Shown one piece after another: positions 39,071-52,301 of a stretch of 64,000 nt of DNA. The stretch comes from Physcia stellaris (lineage: Eukaryota; Ascomycota; Lecanoromycetes; Caliciales; Physciaceae), in contig JABSSW010000038.1 of assembly GCA_018902385.1 (NCBI GenBank), positions 310,001 to 374,000 of the forward strand, in the 5' to 3' direction. A model generated the notes under the pieces. That model was not told where the DNA came from. It was given only the letters and a program-made list of their open reading frames with translations, and did no database searches. Within the stretch, counting starts at the first letter, position 1, and each line of letters begins with the position of its first letter. Both the position numbers and the translations under genes were made by a program.

Positions 39071-39529
39071 ATGCTGTCACCACAACCATCCTCCTTCGTC
39101 TCCTATATCACGAATTGCTGGGCCCTTTTTTGCATTGGCAATTACTCACATATCTGCATGTGGAGGAAAAGCTTACTGAGCGAGAGCATAGAACAATATC
39201 TCCCGAAGCTGTCTGGGATGTCGACGCTTCTGGAGGATACATACGCATTCAATTTTCCCATACTTCTGGTCTCCATCACCTGCATGATCATCAGCGCTTC
39301 GCTTCTCCTTCGGAACAGCGACAATAAAGCCAGAGCTCTGATCACAACCATCACCCTCTTCCTGCTGGCTCTGGCTGGATCTCAGTGGGGTAGCCTAGGA
39401 GGCTCGGCACTCGAATTCTTCATGCTCTACATGCCATTCGCTCTCAGTATTGGCTGTAGCCTTGGACTCGCTTTACGTCGTAGGACGAGAGCCTATGATG
39501 CTGCTGCGCAAATCTCGGATAAGAAGTGA
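39071..39529 (+). CDS. Possible small membrane protein
   Basis: A 152-codon frame. Three hydrophobic segments are visible: FPILLVSITCMIISASLLL (about residues 63-81), ALITTITLFLLALAG (about 88-103) and FFMLYMPFALSIGCSLGLAL (about 114-135). A basic tail (RRRTRAYDAAAQ) follows. No family was recognised. It lies between the transporter and MCM3 and could be a spurious frame, but three well-spaced membrane segments followed by a charged tail are better than expected by chance. Confidence 0.35.
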   Translation: MLSPQPSSFVSYITNCWALFCIGNYSHICMWRKSLLSESIEQYLPKLSGMSTLLEDTYAFNFPILLVSITCMIISASLLLRNSDNKARALITTITLFLLALAGSQWGSLGGSALEFFMLYMPFALSIGCSLGLALRRRTRAYDAAAQISDKK

Positions 39530-43239
<3,710 letters not shown>

Positions 43240-43780
43240 TTTGCTATTTTGAAGGCTGAAGGAAGTGACTGAGTAGAAGAAGAGGGATTGAATAAGGTGA
43301 CTGAAGTTGAACGTCGCTCGGCTTTGAGGAAGCGCTGGTGAGTGGTGGTGGTAAAGAACGCGCCTTTGGACGTGTCAAAGCGCGTTAAGGATTAAAGTGC
43401 TTGCATGACGCTAACGGCTGATGCCGAGGCTCATCATTCTTAAGAGCACTAAGTATGCAGGCGAGGCAGTATCCACGGATATCAACTCTCAAAATAATCA
43501 TTGTTCATTATCTTTGATGCAAAATGCTTAATGTAAGACTGGTTCAATATCTAATACATCTATATAGATTCGACAGTAACGGAGCCCGGTCTTGTTCCTG
43601 TTGCATACTTTTGCTCCGTGCCATGGAGATCTATCCCACAGGTGTTGTAACATTATCTATACACATTATCTTCCCAGATCACAAGTCTATAAAGGGCACA
43701 ACCCCTTCAATATACAAGGAACTTGGAACACCAAAGTCAAACCGATGCGCGGCAACGATAGAATCAAGCTTCGTTTTGAA
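43240..43780. promoter_or_regulatory. MCM3 promoter and GMC 3' flank
   Basis: About 540 bp. The right part holds the 3' UTR of the GMC gene and the left part the MCM3 promoter. ACGCG steps occur near 43,368-43,386 (AACGCGCC, AAGCGCG), similar to the MluI-box-like sites of fungal S-phase genes, but this is only suggestive. Confidence 0.35.
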
Positions 43781-45445
43781 TCATCCCAGTTTTTGGATCA
43801 GCTCGGAAGCTCTTTCAGCAGCGATCATGATACCCATCTGCGGATTGACCGTCAACGGCGCCACAATCGATCCATCGACTACATGGAGGTTCTTCATCCC
43901 AACCACTATCGTATTGGTATCCACGCATGCCCCAATCCTGCAAGAACTGGACCAGTGATTGACTTGCCCAACCGCGTAGGCTGATGGAGTCGTGATGTAT
44001 TGAGCGATCTGTGCCTGCGTAGCAGATTGAGGAATGTTAAGAGGTGTAATTCCAGTGCCAGGCAACGCGTCAAAGATGCGGCGAATGAAGGTTGCAATAT
44101 CCTGCGCATCCTGTGGGTTACTGTAGTAGACACCCGATTGACCAGGAACGAAATTTGAGTCTAGAACCACCTTGCCTGTTGACTTGAGACCTGATGTGCC
44201 ATAGATATTGAGGGTAACGGTCGAGCTGTTCTGATATCCACTATATCCAGCAGTGCCGATAGTGCCTTGCATTCCCGCCAAGCTACCATCGGCACGTTTG
44301 ACTGTGTCCCAGAATACACTGATCTCTGATGCAAACGAATAAGGTCCTGAACGGTGTTGCAAGTACAACGCCTTATCGGAGGCTGGTGGGTTATCGTAAC
44401 TGTACACGTAAGATTGAAAGTTCGGACTGGAGAGCTCGATGAAGGTGTTTGGGTTGTCGAAAAGCTTAGCTCCAACTGCAGTATTATTGATCCAAGATGT
44501 AGCAGGGATCCCGCCGAGTTTGTTAGCCTTCTGAAGTCGTTCAAGCACAGCTGGGTCACCGATGCCGGATTTCATTAGAAGTTCAGGAGACTTCAGGGCG
44601 CCACCGCTCACAATCACTCGCCCTTTTGCTGACAGTGAATAGGTGGTCAAGACTCCGCTCACATTGGCAACCACGCCAGTAGCTGTGTTTCCATTACGAA
44701 CAACTCGTTGCACCCAGGCACCACTTTGCAAATGGAAGTTGGAACGTGTCAGGGCCTTTTGCATGTAGCTGATTGCAGGACCTCCTCGCTGAGCATTGTT
44801 GTAGTCATAGACTGGATGACCAAAAACCTTGTTCTTCCGTGCGGCGTTCGCGTTGATGGAAAGTTCGGTGAAGCCTGCTTTAGCAACAATCCAATTCTTT
44901 GCTGCAATGTAACCTGACTGCAAGTACTGCATCTTATCCTGCGAAGGCACATCGCTCGATGGTTGAGTCGCATATAATCGGTTGATGGAAGGTACGAGAT
45001 CAGCATGCTTCCAACCAGCGGGGAAGTAGCTGTCAAAATCCGAGGCTGGAGGTTCAAAGAAGAGACCTGCGTTGATGGCACTACTGCCACCAACAGTACA
45101 GCCGCCAAAAGCGTTCACGTTGTTGCCACAGGTCAAACTACTCGGGTTGGAAAAAATGGAGAGGTAAAGTCCGGGGACGTCGACGCGGCTCAGACTGGTT
45201 CCAGCAAGCCAAGCTGGTCGTTCACGACCCCCGGTAACATAGTATGAAGGGCCGCCTCCTTCCAGTAGCAGAACATTCTTTGCGGTATTTTCGCTGAGCC
45301 TAGAGGCAGTTATGATACCTGCCGGACCTGATCCAACTACGATATAGTCCCATGCCGTTGTAGCCAAGGAGCGCCTTTCAGTAGGAGATGCAAAAATCAA
45401 GGTAGCCGCTTGAAAAAGGAGAAATAAGGAAGAGAAACGAACCAT
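43781..45445 (-). CDS. Secreted GMC oxidoreductase (AA3, cellobiose dehydrogenase flavodomain-like)
   Basis: FAD-dependent oxidoreductase, probably secreted and acting on sugars or alcohols. One exon of 554 codons from the ATG at 45,445, which gives a clean signal peptide (MVRFSSLFLLFQAATLIFAS); an upstream in-frame ATG at 45,463 would add six residues and is less likely. DYIVVGSGPAGIITASRL binds FAD near residue 35. GMC signature 1 is near GGCTVGGSSAINAGLFF and signature 2 near GGALKSPELLMKSGIG. The active-site pair is His in GQVNHWSSS and Asn in LTVNPQMG. There is no haem (cytochrome) domain or cellulose-binding module, so this is the flavodomain alone. Substrate not determined. Confidence 0.93.
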   Translation of the reverse strand: MVRFSSLFLLFQAATLIFASPTERRSLATTAWDYIVVGSGPAGIITASRLSENTAKNVLLLEGGGPSYYVTGGRERPAWLAGTSLSRVDVPGLYLSIFSNPSSLTCGNNVNAFGGCTVGGSSAINAGLFFEPPASDFDSYFPAGWKHADLVPSINRLYATQPSSDVPSQDKMQYLQSGYIAAKNWIVAKAGFTELSINANAARKNKVFGHPVYDYNNAQRGGPAISYMQKALTRSNFHLQSGAWVQRVVRNGNTATGVVANVSGVLTTYSLSAKGRVIVSGGALKSPELLMKSGIGDPAVLERLQKANKLGGIPATSWINNTAVGAKLFDNPNTFIELSSPNFQSYVYSYDNPPASDKALYLQHRSGPYSFASEISVFWDTVKRADGSLAGMQGTIGTAGYSGYQNSSTVTLNIYGTSGLKSTGKVVLDSNFVPGQSGVYYSNPQDAQDIATFIRRIFDALPGTGITPLNIPQSATQAQIAQYITTPSAYAVGQVNHWSSSCRIGACVDTNTIVVGMKNLHVVDGSIVAPLTVNPQMGIMIAAERASELIQKLG

Positions 45446-46036
45446 GATGGAGAGGGTAGTCAACAGGCAAATAGATTTGATTTCAACGAAAGTAGTGGAA
45501 GAACCCCTTGAAAATGGGTGATATGATTACTCTTATAACATACCAGATACACAATAGCTAGGAAAAAACGAATGAGGCATGTACAGCCACGATGGGCAAG
45601 GTGGCAACATGTTACAACATATGGTTGCTTTCTCTCGTACAACTCGTATCGCAATGACGGCTAGATGCAATGCAACAGTCAAGCCTCACACCAACTGATG
45701 CCGTCTGACCCGTCTTCCATTCGGAAGGAGTTGCCAGAGGCTGTGACTAAGTAGACTAAAGAGGAGAAAGCATGCGTCTAGAACTAACCTGAACGGAGAT
45801 GCGCGGGGAAAGACAGATGGCAATTGAAGGAGGGAGATTGGAGAGGGAAATTGAAATTGAGGCCAAGCCACGATTATTAAAATAACATTTCGCTTATCCT
45901 TACAAGCTTTCTCTAGTCGCTCATCCCGCATCTCTTGGCGTTGCCCTCGGACCTTGCCGAGATTCTGAAAACACTTGCACTACACTACACGTCAGACTTT
46001 GCAATTCATTCTGGAGCTACAGTCAGCTAAGTTTTC
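45446..46036. promoter_or_regulatory. Divergent promoter region between GMC gene and FYV7
   Basis: About 590 bp between divergent start codons. A pyrimidine-rich tract lies close to the FYV7 start. No specific site was assigned. Confidence 0.4.
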
Positions 46037-46694
46037 ATGGCACCAAAGAGAAAGCGCGATCATTCCGATGCCAGCCAGGAACATGAGGAGAGCAGCAAGA
46101 AACCCAAAAAGGCTTTCACCGTCGGGCCCGCAAACCTTCCAGACGGAACCTATCGCCGCAAGAGTATGTGCCTCCCTGTCCAGGATCACATGAAACTTAT
46201 ACAGCTCTACAGCCAAAAAGATCAAGGATAGCCTCATCCACAAGGCCAAGGTCAAGAAGTCCTACGCAAAAATAAAGGAGCGGGAGCAACCAGACAATTC
46301 CCCAGCCTTCGATCCTTATGCGGTCACAGAAGAGACTCCAAGTCCGACGGTTGAGCTACATCCTGAGCGACAGGCTATGCTTGATAGTCAAGCTGCAATC
46401 GAGAAAACTGAGCCGAAGGACTACTCAGACCATCGAAGGAGAACATCAAGTCGATCGAAACCTCGTCCCTTTGAGTGGGAGGCTCGTCTGGCTGAGCAGA
46501 AACGCGAGGAAGCAAGAGCCAAGCAACTGGTTTTCGAAGCGAGCAGTAGAGAGCGTCAGGAGAAGGCCGAAGAGAGGGAGAGATTGCGCAATGCAATGGC
46601 CAAAGCGCGAAGACCGGACAGGAACGGCCAACGCAAACTAGGGAGAGAAAGTAAGGTCTTGCTTGAAAAAGTAAAGAAGCTGGTGGGCTCATAA
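46037..46694 (+). CDS. FYV7: rRNA-processing protein FYV7 homologue
   Basis: Small basic nucleolar protein of pre-40S ribosome assembly. Exon 1 is 46,037-46,163 and exon 2 is 46,213-46,694, joined in phase over a 49-nt intron (GTATGT ... CTACAG) to give 202 residues. The N terminus is Lys-rich ([11 protein letters not shown]). The hallmark is [16 protein letters not shown], followed across the splice by [20 protein letters not shown]. The C-terminal half is a charged helix ([20 protein letters not shown]), probably coiled coil, ending in KVKKLVGS. Length and order fit the family. Confidence 0.85.
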
Positions 46695-47617
46695 AGTGCT
46701 GATGCGATGCGTTGATCGGATTACATTGAGCTTACAAAAGGTCTTAAAAACATAACCTTGCAATGAGTTTTCGAATGTTACCTACCCAGAGATTGCTCTT
46801 GCGTTTGAGCAGTCCGAGCATTCCTGATAAGGAATGCCATATCGGGACCTCATCGTTGCATTACCATCATCACGGCATACGAGGTACACTGGATGTATGG
46901 AAAAAGACGTATGATCAGTGCAACCGAGAGTAGTGTCTGATACTACTGGATGATCTGACGAAGCAGAAAACTTGGACCACACTTCAGCCTTTGCTCAATG
47001 TAAGATGCAGTCCACTTTCTTAGGGGATCAATGTTCACTCATCTTCTTTAGACCTTTATTCTGAGGTTTACACAAGGATCGCGAGTTAGCATATCCTTTG
47101 GCCTGAGTACATAAAATCGAATGGAAAAGCCTTGGCGGGAGAACATGCGGATGCAGTTGTTCATCCACTATCAGCTGTGACGACGATACACTTAAATTTC
47201 GAGAGGTGAACTCAGCGCCTAGGTCGTCCACATCAATGAGTATCTGCAGATTCTGCGAAAGAACCACTTTACTATATCCGGAACAATTTTTCTAGATGGG
47301 TAGAATACTCGTGTAAGGTTTCGCGATATAATTCTTTTAAGTGCAAGTTGATTAATAACAACACTCCTTTCCTCCTCTCGTAGTAGTATTCAGATTCACA
47401 TTATCTGAGCATACTTATCTCTTCGCTGTCACGCATGCTTACCTAATTCACTGCACGAAGCCGGATAATGCTGGACGATAATTCACCGCATTTCCCTGTG
47501 TTTGCTTGAACATGTCAATCCCGGGAGCTCCGAGTCTGTCAATCTGATTGCTTCAACCATCCTCAGCACAATCTATCGCTGTGAGCGAGCGAGGGCAAAT
47601 ATCTTCGAATACTTCAC
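46695..47617. other. Intergenic, about 920 bp, no supportable gene
   Basis: Short frames only. The right end may include the 5' UTR of the next gene. Nothing recognisable. Confidence 0.4.
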
Positions 47618-49063
47618 ATGATACCCAGTCAAATGCGAAACCTGGCTGGCCCCAGCGCACTGCTGACACATCATCCACCCAGAATCCCGCGGTTCTCAAA
47701 TGCGCATTCCGTGGGACCTCAAGGTGGAGGGACCGAATGGTTGGAAGACGTGCGCCGGGATTTGAGAGATGTGAGACTTGCGGGCTACAAGGTCACAGTT
47801 GAGTCGTTTTCGACGCACGTTCGAGATGAAGGCATGCGCATGTCTTACGTTCAGTGTCGGAAAGAAATCCACAAAGATCCGACCAGTGGGTGCTTCTCGA
47901 ACTCGGTTGTCCACGAGCAGACGCAGTCCAGGAGAGTTTACATCGAGAATCCAGACGATCGCGGCTTGGTAGACCGATCCGATGTTTATGATCGAGAAGA
48001 ACCTAATCGAGAGAATGCCGGATATACGGGTATAGTACATCAGGCTTACCCTCGGCGCGATAGCCACTCGGAGAATGTACCAGCGCCTGCCTTATCTTAT
48101 CCAGATCAACATTATCAAAAAGCAATACCGGAGCCACCTGTTAGGCGACTTCTGGGAGGGCGACATTCTGACCGGCAACAGGTAGAGAGACAACATACGG
48201 ATAGTCGAAAGTCTAGAGATCAACCCGCAGACAAACCTCCTTTTACGAAACAGCACACTCCCAGAAATCAATCCGAAAACCCACGTTCGAGTAGGCAGCA
48301 GAGTACAAGCGCACAGGGCGGTCGGCAGCCGAAACTCGAACCTTCTATAGCCACAAAAGAAGTCCAAGAACTAGACAATTGGATGAGTCTCCTGCTAGCG
48401 TTAAAGGCACTCAATACCAGCATGGCTTTAGAAGAGGTCAATGTCGTGGGGCAGATTTCCGAAACGGCAGGTTTCCACAAACATCCGACATCGCTCTACC
48501 TGCCCGGATATGTGTCGAAAAGTAGGCGGCATTCAAGACAAGGACGGAGGTCAGGTGGGGCTCGGGATCGCAGATCAGGACGTTCCTCCGCATCGTTCCG
48601 CTGCACTGTGACTGGCCCATATTGGGAGTGGGATAGCGTGAGTATTATCCATCTCCAGCATTTCACCATAGGGCGCGTACTGAAAGCGTCTAGCAATCTC
48701 CCGATAGGATCGATCCGAGGCGGTGGTTCTCAGAGCAGAGTCAACAAACCCTGTTTGAGCATGTCGCGCGACTACTCAGGCTGTCTGATCGCCTATCCCA
48801 GGAACCACATCTTTGCAGGCTCATCTACAGACCTCTTCGCGAGTGGATGGCACTTTGTGGAGTGTGCGATACAGACAAAAGCCGCGTCCACTCTGATGAA
48901 TTCAGGATCGTGCTGTTTGGGAGAGAGCGGGTTAGGGCGTCGTTGCTTCAGACATCGGCTCGTTGAATTTACCCTCCTATTCAAAAGGCGTTCGCGGCAA
49001 GATCAATATCGTGCATCTACTCTAGCGAGACAACCTGGTGTTAGCGAGTTGGTCAAATCCTAG
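47618..49063 (+). CDS. Hypothetical protein, mostly disordered
   Basis: A 481-codon frame with no family I recognise. Residues about 1-245 are polar and rich in Arg, Gln, Ser and Pro, suggesting disorder. A short helical stretch (VQELDNWMSLLLALKALNTSMALEEV, about 249-274) follows. Beyond about residue 300 the frame has an odd, Cys- and Ser-rich composition, so the real protein may end or splice near there. There is no signal peptide or membrane segment. The long open frame in GC-balanced DNA supports coding at least in the first half; the exact start and exon structure are uncertain. Confidence 0.4.
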   Translation: MIPSQMRNLAGPSALLTHHPPRIPRFSNAHSVGPQGGGTEWLEDVRRDLRDVRLAGYKVTVESFSTHVRDEGMRMSYVQCRKEIHKDPTSGCFSNSVVHEQTQSRRVYIENPDDRGLVDRSDVYDREEPNRENAGYTGIVHQAYPRRDSHSENVPAPALSYPDQHYQKAIPEPPVRRLLGGRHSDRQQVERQHTDSRKSRDQPADKPPFTKQHTPRNQSENPRSSRQQSTSAQGGRQPKLEPSIATKEVQELDNWMSLLLALKALNTSMALEEVNVVGQISETAGFHKHPTSLYLPGYVSKSRRHSRQGRRSGGARDRRSGRSSASFRCTVTGPYWEWDSVSIIHLQHFTIGRVLKASSNLPIGSIRGGGSQSRVNKPCLSMSRDYSGCLIAYPRNHIFAGSSTDLFASGWHFVECAIQTKAASTLMNSGSCCLGESGLGRRCFRHRLVEFTLLFKRRSRQDQYRASTLARQPGVSELVKS

Positions 49064-50602
49064 GCGAGAAGTGGGGATATTCCAAACAAAGGAAGTCACT
49101 CAATCGAGTGGCAAAATTGTACGAAAAGGAGCTAGGGAGGAAGATATACCTCTATATCACAGGGACCGAGTCTGGATGGGGTTGCGAGGTTCTGAACAAT
49201 ACCCCTCGATCGATCTACTGTGAGTGTTCTATTGTATGTAAAATGGTTACTATTTCGTGGTTGTATCCTCGGGCGTCTACAAGCGGTCTTCTGGCAAAGA
49301 CAATATCTCAAAGAAAGAGTATAAGATATGCACTATCCTAGGCACTTCATCATATCTGTGGACAAAGATCTCTTCGGACTCAGTCTCGATGACCACGAAT
49401 TGACCTGAAAAGCCCTCATTTACCTTCGCAACATACTTGCCTACACTACACCGATCTCAAGCACAGCTCTACCCAATCCCTATTCAAGCTCCCTCTTTAA
49501 CACCCCTTATCGACCGGTGCAAAAAGAACCCCGCGGTACAATCCCCGCTCTGTTTCCATTTTGCCTCCCCTTTCCCACCTACTCTGATCCCAATCTATCC
49601 CTCTTTACCTCATTCCTTGCAGCTCTCAGCGCCAAAACCTACAGACCCCTGCCCCTACTCCTCTCCTCAACACTCCCTTGCTCCAGATAGCACCCCACTC
49701 ACTCCCAAAACCAACCATCTCCAAGCCAAAAACCTAGAAAATCCTCTAAGTATACTAAACGGCGCGAAGGGGGACAGGGATGTGTTCAACATGCTGGAAC
49801 AGCACAGTCTCATTGTTCAGAAGCGGGGGCCAGTATTCTAAGATGGGAGGAGCGGGTGTCGAGAGGGCGATTTGTGTGGTGCGCATGTATATGGGGGAAA
49901 TCTGGAGTTTCTGGTATTTTGCAATCCGAGGACCAAGTCTTCATTATCCTAACGCCATTTCGTCGAGCTCGGTTTCTGTCATTATCGCATAGCATCACGC
50001 AGGAAGCGCGACGACTCTTCAACTAAAGAATGGCTTTTTTTGCCACCATCACATCCAGTAGGCCGTCGAGAATCATAAAGAGATGATATTGTAGGTGTAC
50101 AGAAATAGAGGTGCCATTGACGTAAATATTGATCTGATTCAATCCAACTTCCATTACGGAAAAGTACGCCGCGAGATATGTTTGTGATGTAAGTCATAGA
50201 GTGATCGCGAGTCTAGAGCCTCATCAAGTTTAAAGGCAGCAAGGGAAAAAGTTCTCTGTGGTTCACAATGTTTGGAATGTCATACCTTCAAGCCCTCTGC
50301 CTACTTGAGGTCAGGATATTCATTCTTTGATGTTCGGGGAGTTGAAAGTGTCGGATGACCTAGGATTCAGGGACAGCACCAGTGAGAGTTGAGTGAGCGA
50401 TGTGTGGATCAGTCAAGCATAGACACAGAAAGTGGCCAAGATTGGATAGGATGAAAGAATTGTAGCATGCATACATACTCCGACCCAAAGTTTATTTCCA
50501 CCGCACAATGCAAGCTTATCCACATGGTACCCCAGAACGCCTTATCCCCATCCCCATGCTCGTATACGTCTTCACCATACTCCCGTATGCTTCGGAAGCC
50601 AC
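49064..50602. other. Intergenic, about 1.5 kb, no convincing gene
   Basis: Contains a pyrimidine-rich tract (about 49,440-49,740) that opens a Pro/Ser/Leu-rich frame by composition. This looks more like a fungal leader or untranslated region than a protein gene. Confidence 0.4.
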
Positions 50603-51832
50603 TCAAAACTCCTCTCCGCTATCACTGCCGACCTCAGTCCAGCTGCCAGGCGTACTAATCCCCCCAATCTCACTCATAACGTCCATATCCTCACTCCCAA
50701 TCTGACTGACATGTTCTCCGCTCTCGCTGGCCGTAGGCGTAAGCGTCCCCGCCTTTCCAGCTGTGTCTTGCTCTTGCTCTTGTGTGTCCGGCTGAGACTG
50801 CGGCGCGGAGTAGAAAGAAGTGTTCTCCGCCCATTCATTGATGGACACAGGCCAAGGTGCCGGAGGCGGCGCTTCGTCTCCGTCTGCTTCGGAGAAAGAA
50901 GGGGAAATGGGTGAGAGGGAGGCGAGATCGTCGTGATGCGGGGAGAAAGCAGATGGAACGGTAGGGGAGGAGGTAGGTGTTAAGTCGACTAGTTGCTCGG
51001 ACGGGTGGGTGGAGAGGTCATCCGTGTCGATGAGGAAGGTGTTGGGTGCTGGGGGTGTTGTTGGTGCTTGTTGTTCACGAGGAGATGTTGCGGGTAGAGT
51101 AGGTGTACTGGAGCGGGTATGGGCAATAGGAGTGGTGGATTCGTCGGCAGAGTAGAATTCCATAGGTACCTCGTCAGCGAACGGGTTTGCCAGGGTGGCG
51201 CCCATGGCTGCTCCTGCGGCCTCGGTCTTTCTCTTCTTCAGCTCTGAAGTCTCGGGCTGAGGTATGGGCTCGGCGGCCGTGGTCCTGGCGGCGGTATCAT
51301 GCGTGCTCTTGAGAAGACCGTCTTTGTCCACTAGATCATCGAATGTGCGGGTGTTGGCTCGCTTCTGCCGTCTACGCTCTTCCAGGACTCGACCTCGCTC
51401 TATGATTTCTTGCCTAGCTTTCCGCCTTCGCTCGGCTGCTTCGGCAGATTCATCCTCCCGAGTTGAGGCGTCCCGCCGCGGGTTCGGGTTTCTTGAAGGA
51501 AAAGGAGGTGCTATCTCGTCTCCAAAGTTATGGAGAGCTACGGCAATCTTACGCCGGGAGTTGTCGACCCATTCTCGGATCTCTGGATTATTCTCGTAGA
51601 CGGCAAGGCTGGCGGCAAAGAGAATGGAGAAAGAGAGGATCAAACCTAGATAAGGAGAAATCAGTCAGTGATTGGGAACCATTGTAGTAGTCGACAGAGC
51701 TGCACGGTCAGACAAATTGTTCGACATATGCAGGCAGGAGGGTGGATGAGAATAGTGCAGCTTGCCGAGTGGGGTACTCGGACAATATAGCAGAGCTCAG
51801 AGGTACTGACCTTTGGCCAACGGGGCTGGCAT
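50603..51832 (-). CDS. Fungal protein of unknown function with N-terminal hydrophobic segment
   Basis: Two exons on the minus strand: a 22-nt first exon (51,832-51,811, encoding MPAPLAK plus one base) and 51,645-50,603, joined in phase over a 165-nt intron (GTCAGT ... CTAG) to give 354 residues. The N terminus is then GLILSFSILFAASLAVYE, a single hydrophobic helix or signal anchor. It is followed by NNPEIREWVDNSRRKIAVALHN and a charged coiled-coil-like part (about 75-105, AAERRRKARQEIIERGRVLE). The rest is acidic, Ser/Thr/Pro-rich and probably disordered. The strong, ordered N-terminal 45 residues suggest a membrane-tethered conserved fungal protein; function unknown. Element D lies about 230 bp upstream of its start codon. 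Confidence 0.75.
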
Positions 51833-52065
51833 ATTGAACAGGCAATGATGGATGACTTCCTTCGACGGATGGTATGAATATGTCGTAGTTCAAGAACAGC
51901 AGCATAAGGTGGTGAAGCTTTGCAGCTTTCAGGTAGCCAGTTTGGAAGTCGTCATTGAGACATCCCGCAATGAGGCGTCATTTGTGGCGCAATCACAGGT
52001 TAGGGCTAGGGTTATACTCGGTACAAGGCTGCAAGGCGCCAATGAATCTCTCATCTAGCCATTCC
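51833..52065. promoter_or_regulatory. Promoter remnant between the 354-residue protein gene and element D
   Basis: About 230 bp of unmutated host DNA. It includes TTAGGGCTAGGGTTA at about 52,003-52,017, resembling two and a half telomere units. No other signal. Confidence 0.45.
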
Positions 52066-52301
52066 TGATAGCGTTCACAGAAAAGTGACTCACTAGCACA
52101 TGGTAATAACGTACGAAATAGTATGATGTAATGTCTTCAAGAATAGTCTTATTGAGTGATAGATATCTAAATGAAAATATGTACAAATTGCATATTTCAT
52201 GAAAATGTTTCATAAACAGTCGAATGTCATGTCAATAAAATTTAATTTTATCGATTTTAATTTTCGTTGTTCAATCATTTTCGCATTTTTTTTTGTCAAC
52301 A
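52066..52301 (-). repeat. Left (3') LTR of element D, 236 bp
   Basis: Plus strand begins TGATA and ends CAACA. It has the same length as the right LTR. The left half has normal composition; the right half, from about 52,205 on, is depleted of CC, CT, GG and AG. Confidence 0.9.

Noticed and set aside
49437-49841. Pro/Ser-rich 134-codon frame
   Set aside because: It is opened by a pyrimidine-rich tract, has no domain and no sign of conservation, and is more likely a leader or untranslated region.
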